Assembly (NCBI RefSeq): GCF_000371785.1
Contig: NZ_AQUI01000002.1
Span: forward strand, 1,467,276 to 1,531,275
Reading direction: 5' to 3'
Origin: Actinopolyspora halophila DSM 43834
GTDB lineage: Bacteria; Actinomycetota; Actinomycetes; Mycobacteriales; Pseudonocardiaceae
DNA: 64,000 nucleotides
The position numbers were made by a program, and so were the translations under genes. The notes beneath the pieces are model-generated. The model worked only from the letters and a program-made list of their open reading frames with translations, had not been told where the DNA came from and made no database searches. Of this stretch, positions 1 through 10,105 are shown piece after piece (position 1 is the stretch's first letter; each line of letters starts with the position of its first letter).

Positions 1-433
1 CGAGCGTTTCCCCGGTCTGTCTCGGGTTTTTCATCCGAATTGTCGGCGGAGGCACGACCGTGTCGTCCCTGTCGCGGGAACGGCACGGTTTTTGTTCTCT
101 CCGGGGATGTCGTGGTGCTTTGTGTCGCCCCGGAGGGGTGGATGCACAGCGTGTCGGATCTGTTCCGACGAAGTGTCGAGCTCGTGTCGCTCACGTCGGA
201 CAACGGTGTTCCCGCGGGGGAGGTTCGCGCACGTGCGTACTGCTTCGAAGTAGCTCATAGTGACTAATTTCACAAAATTCCTTCGTGTTTGGTGTCACGG
301 TATGGCGTTCAGTGTGACTTGCGTCTAGAGTTACTCCTCGGTAAGAGTAATGGATATCACTCAGTGTGTTTCTTCTCCCACTGATCGAGTGAGTGCCGTG
401 CGTGCTCAAGTTCCCGGACCACCGAGGTGACCC
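1..433. other. Intergenic region upstream of the DUF6230 gene
   Basis: No convincing coding region is visible here; the open frames on both strands lack plausible starts and coding character. Just ahead of the first gene there is an inverted repeat TTACTC (331-336) and GAGTAA (345-350), separated by 8 nt. It is followed by CACTCAGTG (358-366). These could be part of the promoter/operator of the downstream exported-protein trio. That role is inference. Confidence 0.5.
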
Positions 434-1063
434 ATGGCCACGAGGCGAAGGGCCGACGCCGAAAACGACAACGCAGCCAATGGACGTACCCGCTGGAAGG
501 TTTTCACGCTCGTATTCGTAGTGGGTTTTTCCGGAGTGGCGCTGATGCTCACGGGCCTTTCCAAAGGCGCCGTAGCAGCCTCCTTCGCCGTCTCCGGTAC
601 GAGCTACAAGGCTTCGGCGGACAAACTCACCGCGGACGGCGTGGTGCAGTTCGGTTCCGTAGACCGAAGCGCAGACGAAGCGCACCCGGTGCTGGTCAAC
701 GGTTTCAAGCACGCGAAGCTGACCAATTTCTGTCAGTCCATCCGTGTTCCGGACCTGCCCGGTGTCGGGGACGCGACCGTCCGCATCGAGGCCGCGGACG
801 GAATGACCGCCGACAACCTCGTCCTCGGCGTCGAACAGGTCCAGGGCGACCTGACCCTCAACAACGTCGAGATCGGCAGGGACGCCTCCAAGCTGGAGAC
901 GGGCCCGGAGGGAGTTCAGGGCACTCCGGGCGGCTTCGGTATCCAGGCCAGCGGCGCCACGATCGACGACCTGAAGCAGCAGGCGTGGTCCACGACGGCC
1001 TCCACGCTCAATCTCAACGACGTGAACATTTCCGTGGTGTCGGGGAACAAGCCCTGCTACTGA
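434..1063 (+). CDS. DUF6230 family exported protein
   Basis: 209 residues. A basic, polar N-terminus (about 1-24) is followed by one hydrophobic segment (about 25-48, FTLVFVVGFSGVALMLTGL), so the protein is probably anchored or exported with the remainder outside. The extracytoplasmic part carries the SFAVSGTSYKASAD and GVVQFGSVDR stretches I associate with DUF6230 (sometimes labelled cholesterol esterase in Streptomyces without firm proof). Two cysteines (in TNFCQSI and at the C-terminal PCY) could form a disulfide. A GAGGTG ribosome site (424-429) sits ahead of the ATG. A DUF6114 membrane protein follows 90 nt downstream, which is the usual pairing for this family. The biochemical role is unknown. 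Confidence 0.8.
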   Translation: MATRRRADAENDNAANGRTRWKVFTLVFVVGFSGVALMLTGLSKGAVAASFAVSGTSYKASADKLTADGVVQFGSVDRSADEAHPVLVNGFKHAKLTNFCQSIRVPDLPGVGDATVRIEAADGMTADNLVLGVEQVQGDLTLNNVEIGRDASKLETGPEGVQGTPGGFGIQASGATIDDLKQQAWSTTASTLNLNDVNISVVSGNKPCY

Positions 1064-1153
1064 CGCGGACGAGTCGCCCCGATCATCCGCTCGACCCGTC
1101 CGCTTGACGACCCGACCCGCACGCCGTGAGGAACGGCCCGAGGAGGGGCACCC

Positions 1154-1741
1154 GTGAGCAAAACGTCGAAGACCCGTCCAGGAGGGAGCAACAGGCAGCG
1201 GCTCGCGAGGGGCCGCGTCGTGTTCCGGGACTGGCGCAGAACGCGACCGTTCTGGGCGGGACTGTTCACCCTGATCGCCGCGCTGTTGCTGCTGTACCCG
1301 CCGTACGCCTCGTTGAAGTTCGGGGACCTCGAGGTGTCGCTGCGCACGACGGCCGGCATCACGGCGCTCGTGATCGGCATGGTGCTGATCGCGTGCGGCA
1401 TCTCGTTCTGGTTGCGTCCGGAGCTGCGGCTGCCCGCGGGCATCGTGACCCTGGTGCTGTCCGTGGTGGCCGTCGTGACGGTCAATCTCGGCTCCTTGCT
1501 GATCGGCACCACCATGGGGCTGATCGGCGCCGCCCTCGCGATCGCCTGGTCCCCGAACCGGCGGAGCGGCAAGCGCGATTCCGCGGGATCCGCGGACGGG
1601 TCCGGGGAGTCGAGCGGAGCCGCTCCCGCCCGCGACGGTGTTTCCAAGCCCTCTCCGGTTCCACGCGAGCGTGCGGGTGCCGAGCGGGACGAGGCGACTT
1701 CGCCCGCGGGCGCCGTGCGAATCGACGGAGGCGAGGCGTGA
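1154..1741 (+). CDS. DUF6114 family membrane protein
   Basis: 195 residues with a GTG start preceded by AGGAGGGG. After a basic N-terminus containing FRDWRRTRPFWAG, which is typical of DUF6114, there are about four hydrophobic segments between residues 38 and 130. A charged, low-complexity cytoplasmic tail (about 135-195, rich in Ser, Gly, Arg and Glu) follows. It is the regular partner of DUF6230 proteins in actinobacteria; the joint function is not established. Its stop overlaps the GTG start of the next gene by 4 nt (GTGA), so the two are probably translationally coupled. Confidence 0.8.
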   Translation: MSKTSKTRPGGSNRQRLARGRVVFRDWRRTRPFWAGLFTLIAALLLLYPPYASLKFGDLEVSLRTTAGITALVIGMVLIACGISFWLRPELRLPAGIVTLVLSVVAVVTVNLGSLLIGTTMGLIGAALAIAWSPNRRSGKRDSAGSADGSGESSGAAPARDGVSKPSPVPRERAGAERDEATSPAGAVRIDGGEA

Positions 1742-2601
1742 GTCGGGACCGCGATCGCGCGTGCTCGCGACGGAAGGACAACGGTGTGGCCCGCGGGCGT
1801 TCGAGGGTGTTCCGGGGCGTGGGCACGACATCGCTGGTGATGGGGCTGGCCGTGGTGACCGGAGTCGCCGGGCTGGTCGATCCGCCCTTCGTCGCGGCCC
1901 AGCAGTCGGACTCCGTGCAGCTCCTCCCCGGGCCGACGAGCACGTCCCTTCTTCCGGGAACCGATGAGCCCCTCGGGGAGGCCCCCACGACATCGGAAGC
2001 GCCTCCCGAGGAGGGAACCGGGGAACCGGAGGACTCCCAACGGGAGGGGGGAACTCCCGGGTCCGGTTCCGCGGATCCGCGTGAGGAGGGGGATTCGGGG
2101 AACGGGGGTTCGGGGAGGCTTCCGCCGCCTCCGGAGCAGCACCCCGACGTGCGTCCGGGTCCGGGGCGGATCTGGACGTTGACGGCGAGCACGTTGACCC
2201 TGGAAGGGGTGCACTACAACGGCTTCGCCACTCAGGAGGTCAACGGCGAGCAGGTGCGCACCATGCACTTCACCGTCGACACGTTGCGGATCGGGGACCT
2301 GGTGCAGCGTGGTCGGCTGGCAGGTGGGAAGAACGTTCGGGTCGCGGCGGACCGTGGTTCGGTGTCCACGATCACCGAAGGGCCGATCGAGCTCTACACG
2401 CGCAAGCTGACCGGAAAGCTCAACGTCGCGGGCTACCCCCTCGTCCCGATGGAGCTCTCCCCCGAGGCGTTGCTGATGCCGGATCTCGACCTGAGCTTCC
2501 TCGAACTCCCGAAGCTGACCTTCAGTGACGCGGTGGTGCGCAACGTCGATCTCGACGGGGGTAAGCTGTTCATACCGGGGGCGGAAATCACCCCGGAGTG
2601 A
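1738..2601 (+). CDS. Putative secreted protein of the DUF6230/DUF6114 cluster
   Basis: 287 residues from the GTG that overlaps the preceding stop. A basic N-terminus is followed by a hydrophobic stretch (about residues 28-48, TTSLVMGLAVVTGVAGLV) and an Ala-rich cleavage-like site, so export is likely. Residues about 55-135 are a Pro/Glu/Gly/Ser-rich disordered spacer. The folded C-terminal part (about 140-287) repeats phrases such as ASTLTLEGVHY and TVDTLRIGDL and ends with VRNVDLDGGKLFIPG. This resembles the beta-rich body of the DUF6230 protein and suggests a shared extracytoplasmic fold. An upstream in-frame ATG at 1126 would read through the DUF6114 gene and is not credible. Function is not recognised. 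Confidence 0.7.
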   Translation: MSRDRDRACSRRKDNGVARGRSRVFRGVGTTSLVMGLAVVTGVAGLVDPPFVAAQQSDSVQLLPGPTSTSLLPGTDEPLGEAPTTSEAPPEEGTGEPEDSQREGGTPGSGSADPREEGDSGNGGSGRLPPPPEQHPDVRPGPGRIWTLTASTLTLEGVHYNGFATQEVNGEQVRTMHFTVDTLRIGDLVQRGRLAGGKNVRVAADRGSVSTITEGPIELYTRKLTGKLNVAGYPLVPMELSPEALLMPDLDLSFLELPKLTFSDAVVRNVDLDGGKLFIPGAEITPE

Positions 2602-2669
2602 CGTGGGTTGCGAGCGGCCTCGCGCGGGATCGTCGTTCCTTCCGAACGCACGGTGCCTTCGGGTGACCC

Positions 2670-2710
2670 CTGGGCGAGATGCGCTGTGCATAGCACTGTA
2701 TGATGGTGTG
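2670..2710 (+). promoter_or_regulatory. Possible promoter of rplU-rpmA
   Basis: The 312 nt between the trio and rplU holds no gene. It contains a TATGAT hexamer (2699-2704), a good -10 match, just after a GTGC-ATA-GCAC inverted repeat (2686-2696). No clear -35 is visible, and the 5' leader would be about 205 nt. The assignment is tentative. Confidence 0.3.
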
Positions 2711-2913
2711 GAATTTCTCGCCGCCGGACGGGCGGAGGGGGTTCGACGCCTGTCAGGCGAGGTCCGCCCGGTAAGGTCGGCTGTCGTCGCGGAGGCAGGA
2801 ACCCACTGTGGCGCCGCCTGGTCGGCGTACTGGGAATCCCCCTTGCAGCGGGGATGTGCGTACGTCGCAGACTGGTGAACTAGCGAAACCGAGCAGCAGG
2901 AGACTTCCGACTC

Positions 2914-3222
2914 ATGTACGCGATCGTCAAGACCGGCGGCAAACAACACAAGGTCGCTGTCGGGGACGTCGTCGAGGTCGAGAAGCTCGAGGGCGAACCG
3001 GGTTCCGAGATCACCTTCCCGGCGCTGATGGTCGTCGACGGCTCCGAAGTCACCGCCGACGCCGACGCGCTCAAGAAGGTCTCGGTGACCGGTAAGCTGG
3101 TCGAGCAGACCAAAGGTCCCAAGATCCAGATCCACAAGTTCAAGAACAAGACCGGATATCACAAGCGGCAGGGCCATCGGCAGCAGCTGACCCGCGTCGA
3201 GGTCACCGGCATCACCAAGTGA
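2914..3222 (+). CDS. rplU: 50S ribosomal protein L21
   Basis: 102 residues, the usual L21 length. It begins [18 protein letters not shown] and has the C-terminal signature [23 protein letters not shown]21 binds 23S rRNA in the large subunit. An AGGAG site precedes the ATG. It is the first gene of the conserved rplU-rpmA-obg block, with L27 14 nt downstream. Confidence 0.97.
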   Translation: MYAIVKTGGKQHKVAVGDVVEVEKLEGEPGSEITFPALMVVDGSEVTADADALKKVSVTGKLVEQTKGPKIQIHKFKNKTGYHKRQGHRQQLTRVEVTGITK

Positions 3223-3236
3223 GGGCGTGAGGAGAC

Positions 3237-3494
3237 ATGTCAACTAAGAAGGGCGCGTCCAACTCTCGGAACGGCCGTGACTCGAATCCCAAGTTCCTGG
3301 GACTCAAGCGTTTCGGCGGCCAGCGAGTGAACGCTGGCGAGATCCTGGTGCGGCAGCGTGGTACCAAGTATCACCCCGGCGGCAATGTGGGGCGTGGCGG
3401 TGACGACACGCTGTTCGCTCTTTCCGCCGGTTCGGTGGAGTACGCCCGCAAGCGCGGCCGCAAGTTCATCAACGTGGTGCCGAGCGAGGCCTGA
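3237..3494 (+). CDS. rpmA: 50S ribosomal protein L27
   Basis: 85 residues, full length. The N-terminus [21 protein letters not shown] is the normal actinobacterial L27 start that reaches the peptidyl-transferase centre, with no cleavable N-terminal extension of the Firmicute type. [22 protein letters not shown] follows as expected. A GAGGAG site is placed ahead of the ATG. It is co-transcribed with rplU and followed by a strong hairpin before obg. Confidence 0.97.
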   Translation: MSTKKGASNSRNGRDSNPKFLGLKRFGGQRVNAGEILVRQRGTKYHPGGNVGRGGDDTLFALSAGSVEYARKRGRKFINVVPSEA

Positions 3495-3524
3495 ACCGGC
3501 TTCCGGCACATCCATGTTTTCCGC

Positions 3525-3567
3525 GAGGGGCGGGGCCGGTCGCGAACCGGTCCCGCCCCTCGTTTGA
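3525..3567 (+). terminator. Hairpin between rpmA and obg
   Basis: A 16-bp stem (3525-3540 with 3546-3561; one G-U pair) closes a CGCGA loop and is followed by GTTTGATTT. It fits an intrinsic terminator or processing site that separates the ribosomal-protein mRNA from obg, which starts 33 nt after the stem. Confidence 0.75.
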
Positions 3568-3593
3568 TTTCCACCCCCGTCTTGGAGGTTCCC

Positions 3594-5114
3594 GTGTCGC
3601 GCTTCGTCGATCGCGTGACGGTGCATGTCGCCGCAGGCGACGGAGGTAATGGTTGTGCCTCGATACACCGGGAGAAATTCAAGCCTTACGGGGGGCCGGA
3701 CGGTGGAAACGGAGGCAAGGGCGGAGACATAGCGCTGGTGGTGGACCCCGGCGTGCACACGCTGCTGGACTACCACTACCGCCCCCACGTCACGGCCGAC
3801 CGGGGCAAGCAGGGGCAGGGCAGCATGCGCAACGGAGCCTCCGGTGCGGACCTCGAACTGCTGGTTCCCGAGGGGACCGTCGTCTCCGACTCGGAAGGCG
3901 AAGTGATCGCCGATCTGGTGGGCAAGGGAACCAGGCTCGTCCTCGCCAGGGGAGGCAACGGCGGTCTGGGCAACGCCGCGTTGGCCTCGAGGAGCAGGAA
4001 GGCCCCCGGATTCGCCCTGCTGGGGGAGCCGGGTGAGGCCGGGGACTTCGTCCTCGAGATGAAGTCGGTCGCCGATGTGGGCCTGGTGGGCTTTCCCTCC
4101 GCGGGCAAGTCCTCGCTGGTCTCGGTGCTCTCCGCGGCACGCCCCCGGATCGCCGAGTACCCGTTCACCACGCTGGCTCCGAACCTGGGAGTGGTCACGG
4201 CGGACGACAAGGTGTTCACGGTGGCCGATGTTCCCGGGCTGATCCCCGGTGCCAGCCGGGGACGTGGGCTCGGTCTCGAATTCCTCAGGCACGTCGAGCG
4301 GTGTGCCGTGCTCGTCCACGTGGTGGACTGCGCCACCTTCGAACCGGAGCGGGATCCGCTTTCCGACATCGACGCCCTGGAGCACGAACTCGCCGAGTAC
4401 ACCCCGGCGCTGAGTGAGGAGCAGGGGGCCGTCGACCTGAACGAGCGGCCGCGCCTGATCGTGCTGAACAAGATGGACATCCCCGACGCGCGCGCCATGG
4501 CGGATCTGGTCCACGAGGGGGTGCGCGAGCGCGGGTGGCCGGTGTTCGAGGTCTCCACGGCCACGCACGACGGGCTGCGGGAGCTGCGCTTCGCGCTGGC
4601 GGAGCAGGTCGAGAACTTCCGGGCTCAGCTACCGGCCCCGGAGCCGAGGCGAGTGACGGTGCGCCCCAAGCCGGTCGACGACAGCGGATTCACCGTCGAA
4701 CCGGACCCGGAGGGCGCGGACGCCTACGTGGTGCGCGGCGAGAAGCCGGAACGGTGGGTGCGGCAGACCAGTTTCGACAACGAGGAGGCCGTCGGTTACC
4801 TGAGCGACCGGTTGGCCAAGCTCGGTGTGGAGGAGGCGCTGGCCCGCCAGGGGGCTCAGCCCGGGAGTCAGGTCACGATCGGGTCGGTGTCCTTCGACTG
4901 GGAGCCCACCACTCCCGAGGGCAACGCCGCCACCGGCGGTGCGGGCGTCTCCGGACGCACTCGTGCTTCTCCGGAGGAGCGCAAGGAGGCGAAGCGGGCC
5001 CGTCGAACCGGGACCACCGACGCCGCGGGCTTTCCCGCCGCGGGGGAGGACCCCGTGGAACCCGCCGAGGCCCCCGAAGCGGAAACGGACGAGGACGAGG
5101 ACGAACTGCGATGA
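3594..5114 (+). CDS. obg: GTPase Obg (CgtA)
   Basis: 506 residues from a GTG with a GGAGG site at 3584-3588. Residues 1-158 form the Gly-rich Obg fold ([30 protein letters not shown]). The G domain follows with Walker [11 protein letters not shown], the switch region [16 protein letters not shown] and NKMD. After the G domain comes an OCT domain (about 340-430) and an acidic, low-complexity tail of about 75 residues, as in other actinobacterial Obg proteins. Obg acts in late 50S assembly and stringent control. It overlaps proB by 4 nt. An in-frame ATG at 3564 lies inside the hairpin tail and is less likely. Confidence 0.97.
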   Translation: MSRFVDRVTVHVAAGDGGNGCASIHREKFKPYGGPDGGNGGKGGDIALVVDPGVHTLLDYHYRPHVTADRGKQGQGSMRNGASGADLELLVPEGTVVSDSEGEVIADLVGKGTRLVLARGGNGGLGNAALASRSRKAPGFALLGEPGEAGDFVLEMKSVADVGLVGFPSAGKSSLVSVLSAARPRIAEYPFTTLAPNLGVVTADDKVFTVADVPGLIPGASRGRGLGLEFLRHVERCAVLVHVVDCATFEPERDPLSDIDALEHELAEYTPALSEEQGAVDLNERPRLIVLNKMDIPDARAMADLVHEGVRERGWPVFEVSTATHDGLRELRFALAEQVENFRAQLPAPEPRRVTVRPKPVDDSGFTVEPDPEGADAYVVRGEKPERWVRQTSFDNEEAVGYLSDRLAKLGVEEALARQGAQPGSQVTIGSVSFDWEPTTPEGNAATGGAGVSGRTRASPEERKEAKRARRTGTTDAAGFPAAGEDPVEPAEAPEAETDEDEDELR

Positions 5115-6247
5115 GTTCCGGTGTCGCCACCTCCGCGGAATCTCCCCCCCGGCGTGCCGTCTCGACCGCCCGACGCGTGGTGGTCAAGGTCGGCTCGTCC
5201 TCGTTGACCACGGCGGAAGGTGGTCTGAACGAGGAACGGCTGACCGCGCTGGTGGCGACACTGGCGCGGCGCGTGGAGGCGGGCAGCCAGGTCGTACTGG
5301 TTTCCTCCGGTGCGATAGCGGCAGGCGTCGCCCCCCTGGGGCTGGAAAGGCGTCCCGGGGACCTGGCCACGCAGCAGGCGGCGGCCAGCGTGGGACAGCA
5401 GGCGCTGGCGCACGCCTACGCGGCCACCTTCGCCCGTTTCGACCTCACGGTCGGGCAGGTGCTGCTGACCGCCGACGACGTGGTTCGCAGGTCCCACTAC
5501 CGCAACGCCCACCGGACCCTGCAACGGTTGTTGAACCTCGGCGCGGTCCCCGTGATCAACGAGAACGACACGGTCGCCACCGCCGAGATCCGCTTCGGGG
5601 ACAACGACCGGCTGGCCGCTTTGGCGGCGCACCTGGTCGGTGCCGATGCGCTGGTGCTCCTCTCGGACGTGGACGCGCTCTACGACGGTGATCCGCGTTA
5701 CGGGCAGGCCAGAGCGGTACGTGAGGTTTCCTCCGCCGCCGACCTCGATGAGGTCGCGGTGGGAGGTGCGGGTTCGTCCGGGCTCGGGACCGGTGGGATG
5801 GCCTCCAAGGTCCAGGCCGCGCGGGTGGCCTGTTCCGCGGGGGTTCCAGTGCTGCTGACCTCGGCCGAGCTGGCGGATTCCGCGCTGGGGGACGCCGATG
5901 TGGGGACCGTTTTCGAGACGACGGGGCCGCGACTCTCGGCCCGGAGGTTCTGGTTGGCCCACGCCGCGGGGGCCAGCGGCAGGTTGCACCTCGACGCGGG
6001 GGCGGTGTCGGCGGTGATCCGAGAGCGCCGCTCGTTGCTCGCGGCGGGGATCACCGGTGTGGAAGGCGCTTTCGCCGGTGGGGACGTGGTCGAACTCGTG
6101 GGACCCTCCGGGTGCGCGGTGGCCAGGGGAGTGGTGGCCTACGACGCAGCGGAACTGCCGGACCTGATCGGGAGATCCAGCCACGAGCTTCCGTTCGAGC
6201 AGCGTCGCGAGGTGGTCCACGCCGACGATCTCGCACCGACGCACTAG
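5111..6247 (+). CDS. proB: Glutamate 5-kinase
   Basis: 378 residues; catalyses the first step of proline synthesis, making glutamyl-5-phosphate in the cytoplasm. The amino-acid kinase domain (about 20-270) has [27 protein letters not shown] and FGDNDRLAA, and the [12 protein letters not shown] loop. A C-terminal PUA domain (about 285-370) is present. The ATG overlaps the obg stop (ATGA), implying coupling. The PUA-containing form is the one normally feedback-inhibited by proline. proA lies 2.3 kb further on, separated by an opposite-strand gene. Confidence 0.96.
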   Translation: MSSGVATSAESPPRRAVSTARRVVVKVGSSSLTTAEGGLNEERLTALVATLARRVEAGSQVVLVSSGAIAAGVAPLGLERRPGDLATQQAAASVGQQALAHAYAATFARFDLTVGQVLLTADDVVRRSHYRNAHRTLQRLLNLGAVPVINENDTVATAEIRFGDNDRLAALAAHLVGADALVLLSDVDALYDGDPRYGQARAVREVSSAADLDEVAVGGAGSSGLGTGGMASKVQAARVACSAGVPVLLTSAELADSALGDADVGTVFETTGPRLSARRFWLAHAAGASGRLHLDAGAVSAVIRERRSLLAAGITGVEGAFAGGDVVELVGPSGCAVARGVVAYDAAELPDLIGRSSHELPFEQRREVVHADDLAPTH

Positions 6248-6370
6248 TCGAGGTTTCCCGTTCGGGTGCTCGTAGGGGCTCGCCCGGCGCGACCTCGCTG
6301 TCCCGTGAACGGGTACCCGACCACCGCTCCGAGCGTCGGGGCACCCGAACCACCGGATCCCGGACAGGGG

Positions 6371-8485
6371 TCAGGTGGTGCCCAGGGTCAGCGGGAGAAC
6401 GCTCGGAGCACCGGCCCTGCGCAACAGCCTCGCCACGACCGCGAGGGTCCATCCGGTGTCGGTGTAGTCGTCCACGAGCAGCACCGGACCGCCGAGCTCG
6501 GCGGGCGAGCTTCCGGCCGGGAGTTCGAACCTGTTCCACAGCCCGGCCAGTCTCCGGGCGCTGTTCGGGCTCGCCGAGACCCGCCGAGCCGGATCGGGTG
6601 CTACCTGGCCGAGCAGTGGCAGCCTTCCGATGGAGGCGATCCGCTCGGCCAGACTGCCGACCAGCTGCGGCCTGCTCAGGGAACCGATCCCCAGGACGCC
6701 GACCGGTCGCTGCGCCCAGTCCCAGTCGGCCAGCACGCGCACACAGGCCTGCACGAGGTCCTCGGGGATCTCCCCGTCCGCCGCGTCCGTGGCGAGCGAC
6801 TCACGCAGTCTGTTCCCCCAGGAGATGTCGGTCAGCTTTCCGAGAGCGCGGCCCTGCTCGTGCTGTTCGTCGGCGGGGATCCTGCCCGTGATGTCGATGC
6901 CGACCGACTGCATCCCGCTCGGCCACATCTTGCGGGGCGCCAGTGGTGTTCCCACCCGGTTGAGATGGTGCTGTGCCTGCTCGACGGCTTCCGTGGAGAC
7001 CTGTTCGGAACGCCCCGCGCCGGTGCAGTTGTCGCACCGCCCGCACGGGGCCGCGTGCGGATCGTCGAGTTCGGAGCGCAGGAACTCCATGCGGCACTTC
7101 GTGGTCTCCAGGTAGTCGAGCATGGCCCGCTGCTCGACGCGGCGCTGCTCGGCGATCCGCTCGTAGCGCTCGGACTCGTAGGACCACTGGTTGCCCGTGC
7201 TGGTCCAGCCGCCCTTGACCCGCTGCACGGCTCCGTCCACGTCGAGCACCTTGAGCACCATCTCCAGCCGGGAGCGGCTCAACTCGACGTGGGGCTCCAG
7301 CGCGGCGGTGGACAGCGGACGATCCGCCTGCTCGAGCGTGTTCAGCACCGCGCGCACGGTCGTCTCGGGCGGGAACGTCAGCGAGGTGAAGTAGTCCCAG
7401 ATCCGCTGGTCCTCCTGGCCGGGCAGCAACAGCACCTCGGCGCGTTCCACACCGCGCCCCGCGCGGCCGATCTGCTGGTAGTAGGCGATGGGGGAGGCGG
7501 GGGCGCCCAGGTGCACGACGAACCCGAGGTCGGACTTGTCGAAGCCCATCCCCAGGGCCGAGGTGGCCACCAGGGCCTTGACCTCGTTGTTCAACAGCGC
7601 CTGTTCGGCCGCGCCGCGCTCGGCCGCACCGGTCCGGCCGGAGTAGGAGCTCACCTCGAAGCCGCGCTCGCGGAGGAAGTCGGCGGTCTCCTCGGCGCTG
7701 GCGACCGTCAGCGCGTAGATGATGCCCGAACCGGGCAGCTGCTCGAGGTTCTCCGCCAACCAGGCCAGGCGCTGCCGGGGATCGGGCAGCCGCAGCACCC
7801 CGAGCCGGAGGCTCTCCCTGTCGAGGGTGCCGCGCAGCACCAGCGGACGGTCGGCGCTGTCCGAGTGGTCGGTCACGCCCAGCTGTTCCGACACGTCGTG
7901 GACCACGCGGTCGTTGGCGGTGGCCGTGGTGGCGAGCACGGGCACGCCTTCGGGAAGCTCGGTGAGCAGGGTGCGGAGTCTGCGGTAGTCGGGGCGGAAG
8001 TCGTGTCCCCAGTCGGAGATGCAGTGGGCCTCGTCGACGACGAGCAGCCCGGTGTTGTGGGTCAGTGCGGGAAGCACGTTGTCCCTGAACTCGGGGTTGT
8101 TCAACCGTTCCGGGCTGACCAGCAGCACGTCCACCGCGCCGATGGCGACCTCCTCCTCGACGGAGGACCACTCCTCCGGGTTGGCGGAGTTGATCGTGAC
8201 GGCGTGCACGCCCGCCTGCGCCGCAGCGTCGACCTGGTTGCGCATCAGGGCCAGCAGCGGGGAGACGATGACCGTCGGCCCTTCTCCGAGCTCGCGCAGC
8301 AGGGCGGTGGCCACGAAGTACACCGCCGACTTCCCCCAGCCGGTCCGCTGCACGACCAGGGCCCGTCGCCGATCCAGCACCAGGGCCCGGACGGCGCTCC
8401 ACTGATCCTCGCGTAGTGCGGCGTCGGGGCCCGCCAACGCGCGCAGGTGCTGCTCGGCCATCTCACGAAGAGCCTGTTCGTCCAC
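6371..8485 (-). CDS. RecQ-type DNA helicase with C-terminal phosphoribosyltransferase-like region
   Basis: 704 residues from a GTG start; the frame stays open for 29 more codons upstream. The SF2 helicase core contains a Walker A-like [12 protein letters not shown] (about 46-57), a DEAH box ([20 protein letters not shown]) and [20 protein letters not shown] with [10 protein letters not shown] zinc-type cluster CRMEF...CGRCDNC follows the RecQ C-terminal part. The last 100 residues contain [19 protein letters not shown], which reads like the PRPP loop of a phosphoribosyltransferase, so this is a fused protein seen in actinobacteria rather than a plain RecQ. It unwinds DNA 3'-5' in recombination and repair (family knowledge); the tail's role is unknown. 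It sits antisense between proB and proA. Confidence 0.9.
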   Translation of the reverse strand: MDEQALREMAEQHLRALAGPDAALREDQWSAVRALVLDRRRALVVQRTGWGKSAVYFVATALLRELGEGPTVIVSPLLALMRNQVDAAAQAGVHAVTINSANPEEWSSVEEEVAIGAVDVLLVSPERLNNPEFRDNVLPALTHNTGLLVVDEAHCISDWGHDFRPDYRRLRTLLTELPEGVPVLATTATANDRVVHDVSEQLGVTDHSDSADRPLVLRGTLDRESLRLGVLRLPDPRQRLAWLAENLEQLPGSGIIYALTVASAEETADFLRERGFEVSSYSGRTGAAERGAAEQALLNNEVKALVATSALGMGFDKSDLGFVVHLGAPASPIAYYQQIGRAGRGVERAEVLLLPGQEDQRIWDYFTSLTFPPETTVRAVLNTLEQADRPLSTAALEPHVELSRSRLEMVLKVLDVDGAVQRVKGGWTSTGNQWSYESERYERIAEQRRVEQRAMLDYLETTKCRMEFLRSELDDPHAAPCGRCDNCTGAGRSEQVSTEAVEQAQHHLNRVGTPLAPRKMWPSGMQSVGIDITGRIPADEQHEQGRALGKLTDISWGNRLRESLATDAADGEIPEDLVQACVRVLADWDWAQRPVGVLGIGSLSRPQLVGSLAERIASIGRLPLLGQVAPDPARRVSASPNSARRLAGLWNRFELPAGSSPAELGGPVLLVDDYTDTGWTLAVVARLLRRAGAPSVLPLTLGTT

Positions 8486-8604
8486 GCGCCGATTCTTGCG
8501 CAGGCCGTTCGGCGCGAGGTAACGGGTCCGGTTCGTCCGGCGGAGCGCCCCGGCCCGCGACCCGCCGCGCAAGCCAACCCGCGCGACCTCCTAAACTGTC
8601 GGGT

Positions 8605-9939
8605 GTGAGCATCGACACCGATTCCGGCGGTGGGCCGGTCGCCGTGGCGGAGAGTCCCGATACGGGACAGGACCTGCGTGAGCGCGTGCGCGAGGACGCG
8701 CGCCGGGCGCGCCGCGCCGCGGCCGAGATCGGGCTGGCCACGCGGAACACCAAGGACGCCCTGCTGCACGCCCTGGCGGATGCCCTGCTGGATCGTCGTG
8801 ACGAGATTCTCGCCGCCAATGCCCGCGACGTCGAGGCGGCCCGGGCATCCGGCACGGAAGCGAGCCTGGTCGACAGGCTGACCCTGTCCCCCGAACGAGT
8901 GCGGGGGATGGCCGAAGGGCTGCGTACCGTCGCCGGGATTCCCGATCCGGTGGGGGAGGTCGTTCGCGGCAGCGTGCTCGGCAACGGGCTGCGGCTCCAG
9001 CAGGTGCGGGTGCCGTTCGGGGTGGTCGGCATGGTCTACGAGGGGCGCCCCAACGTCACCGTGGACGCGGCCGGGCTGGCGCTGAAGTCGGGCAACGCCG
9101 TGCTGCTGCGCGGTTCGGCCTCGGCCGAGCGTTCCAACGCCGCGCTGGTGTCCGTGCTGACCGACGTGCTGCGCGAGCACGGGTTGCCCGCGGACGCGGT
9201 GCGCCTGCTGCCCTGCCACGACAGGGCCTCGGTGCACCACCTGGTCACCGCGCGCGGTCTGGTGGACGTGGTGATCCCCCGGGGCGGCGCCGGGCTGATC
9301 TCGGCGGTCGTGGAACAGGCCACCGTGCCCGCGATCGAGACCGGGGTGGGCAACTGCCACGTCTACGTCGACGCGGCCGCCGACCGGGGGACCGCGCTGG
9401 ACATCCTGCTCAACTCCAAGACGCGGCGCTACAGCGTGTGCAACTCGGCCGAGAACCTGCTGGTGCACCGCGACATCGCCGAGTCCTTCGTCCCCGAGGC
9501 CGTCGAGGCGCTGCGCGCGGAAGGCGTGACGGTGCACGCCGACGAGCGCTTCCTGTCGCTGGCCGGGGGAAGCGAGGGCGTGGTCCCCGCGACCGGGGAG
9601 GACTGGGACACCGAGTACCTCTCGGCCGACATCGCGGCCTCCGTCGTGGATTCCCTGCCGGACGCCGTCGAGCACATCGCCGCACACGGTTCCGGGCACA
9701 CCGAGGCGATCGTCACCGACGACCTGCGTTCCTCCCAGCAGTTCACCGCGCGGGTCGACGCGGCGGCCGTGGTGGTCAACGCCTCCACCGCGTTCACCGA
9801 CGGCGGTGAGTTCGGCATGGGAGCCGAGATCGGCATCTCCACGCAGAAGCTGCACGCGCGTGGGCCCATGGCCCTTCCCGAACTGACGACGACCAAGTGG
9901 TTGGTCCACGGGGAGGGACAGGTCCGGCCCGCCAACTGA
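8605..9939 (+). CDS. proA: Glutamate-5-semialdehyde dehydrogenase
   Basis: 444 residues from a GTG start. It reduces glutamyl-5-phosphate to the semialdehyde using NADPH, the second step of proline synthesis. It shows [36 protein letters not shown] and the catalytic cysteine C279 in [13 protein letters not shown], and ends with [17 protein letters not shown]. The long N-terminal extension before the conserved region is common in actinobacteria. It is transcribed away from the helicase gene, with 119 nt between the two starts. An ATG-initiated longer frame from 8416 would invade that gene and is unlikely. Confidence 0.96.
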   Translation: MSIDTDSGGGPVAVAESPDTGQDLRERVREDARRARRAAAEIGLATRNTKDALLHALADALLDRRDEILAANARDVEAARASGTEASLVDRLTLSPERVRGMAEGLRTVAGIPDPVGEVVRGSVLGNGLRLQQVRVPFGVVGMVYEGRPNVTVDAAGLALKSGNAVLLRGSASAERSNAALVSVLTDVLREHGLPADAVRLLPCHDRASVHHLVTARGLVDVVIPRGGAGLISAVVEQATVPAIETGVGNCHVYVDAAADRGTALDILLNSKTRRYSVCNSAENLLVHRDIAESFVPEAVEALRAEGVTVHADERFLSLAGGSEGVVPATGEDWDTEYLSADIAASVVDSLPDAVEHIAAHGSGHTEAIVTDDLRSSQQFTARVDAAAVVVNASTAFTDGGEFGMGAEIGISTQKLHARGPMALPELTTTKWLVHGEGQVRPAN

Positions 9940-10105
9940 TTCCGCCGTTCCGGGGAACCCGCGCTCCACCGGCGGAAGGCGCGATCACCCGGGGACAGCG
10001 CTGCTCGCGGGGTCGGCTGCGACGTTTCCCGGACGCGGTCACGTGCCGACCGAGCCGACCGCTGCCGGGAATTCGTCGTGAGTTCCTGGTGAATCTCCGG
10101 GCCGC

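Noticed and set aside
191-1993. 600-codon open frame on the minus strand
   Set aside because: Arg/Gly/Pro-rich composition of an antisense shadow in high-GC DNA; overlaps three better supported genes.
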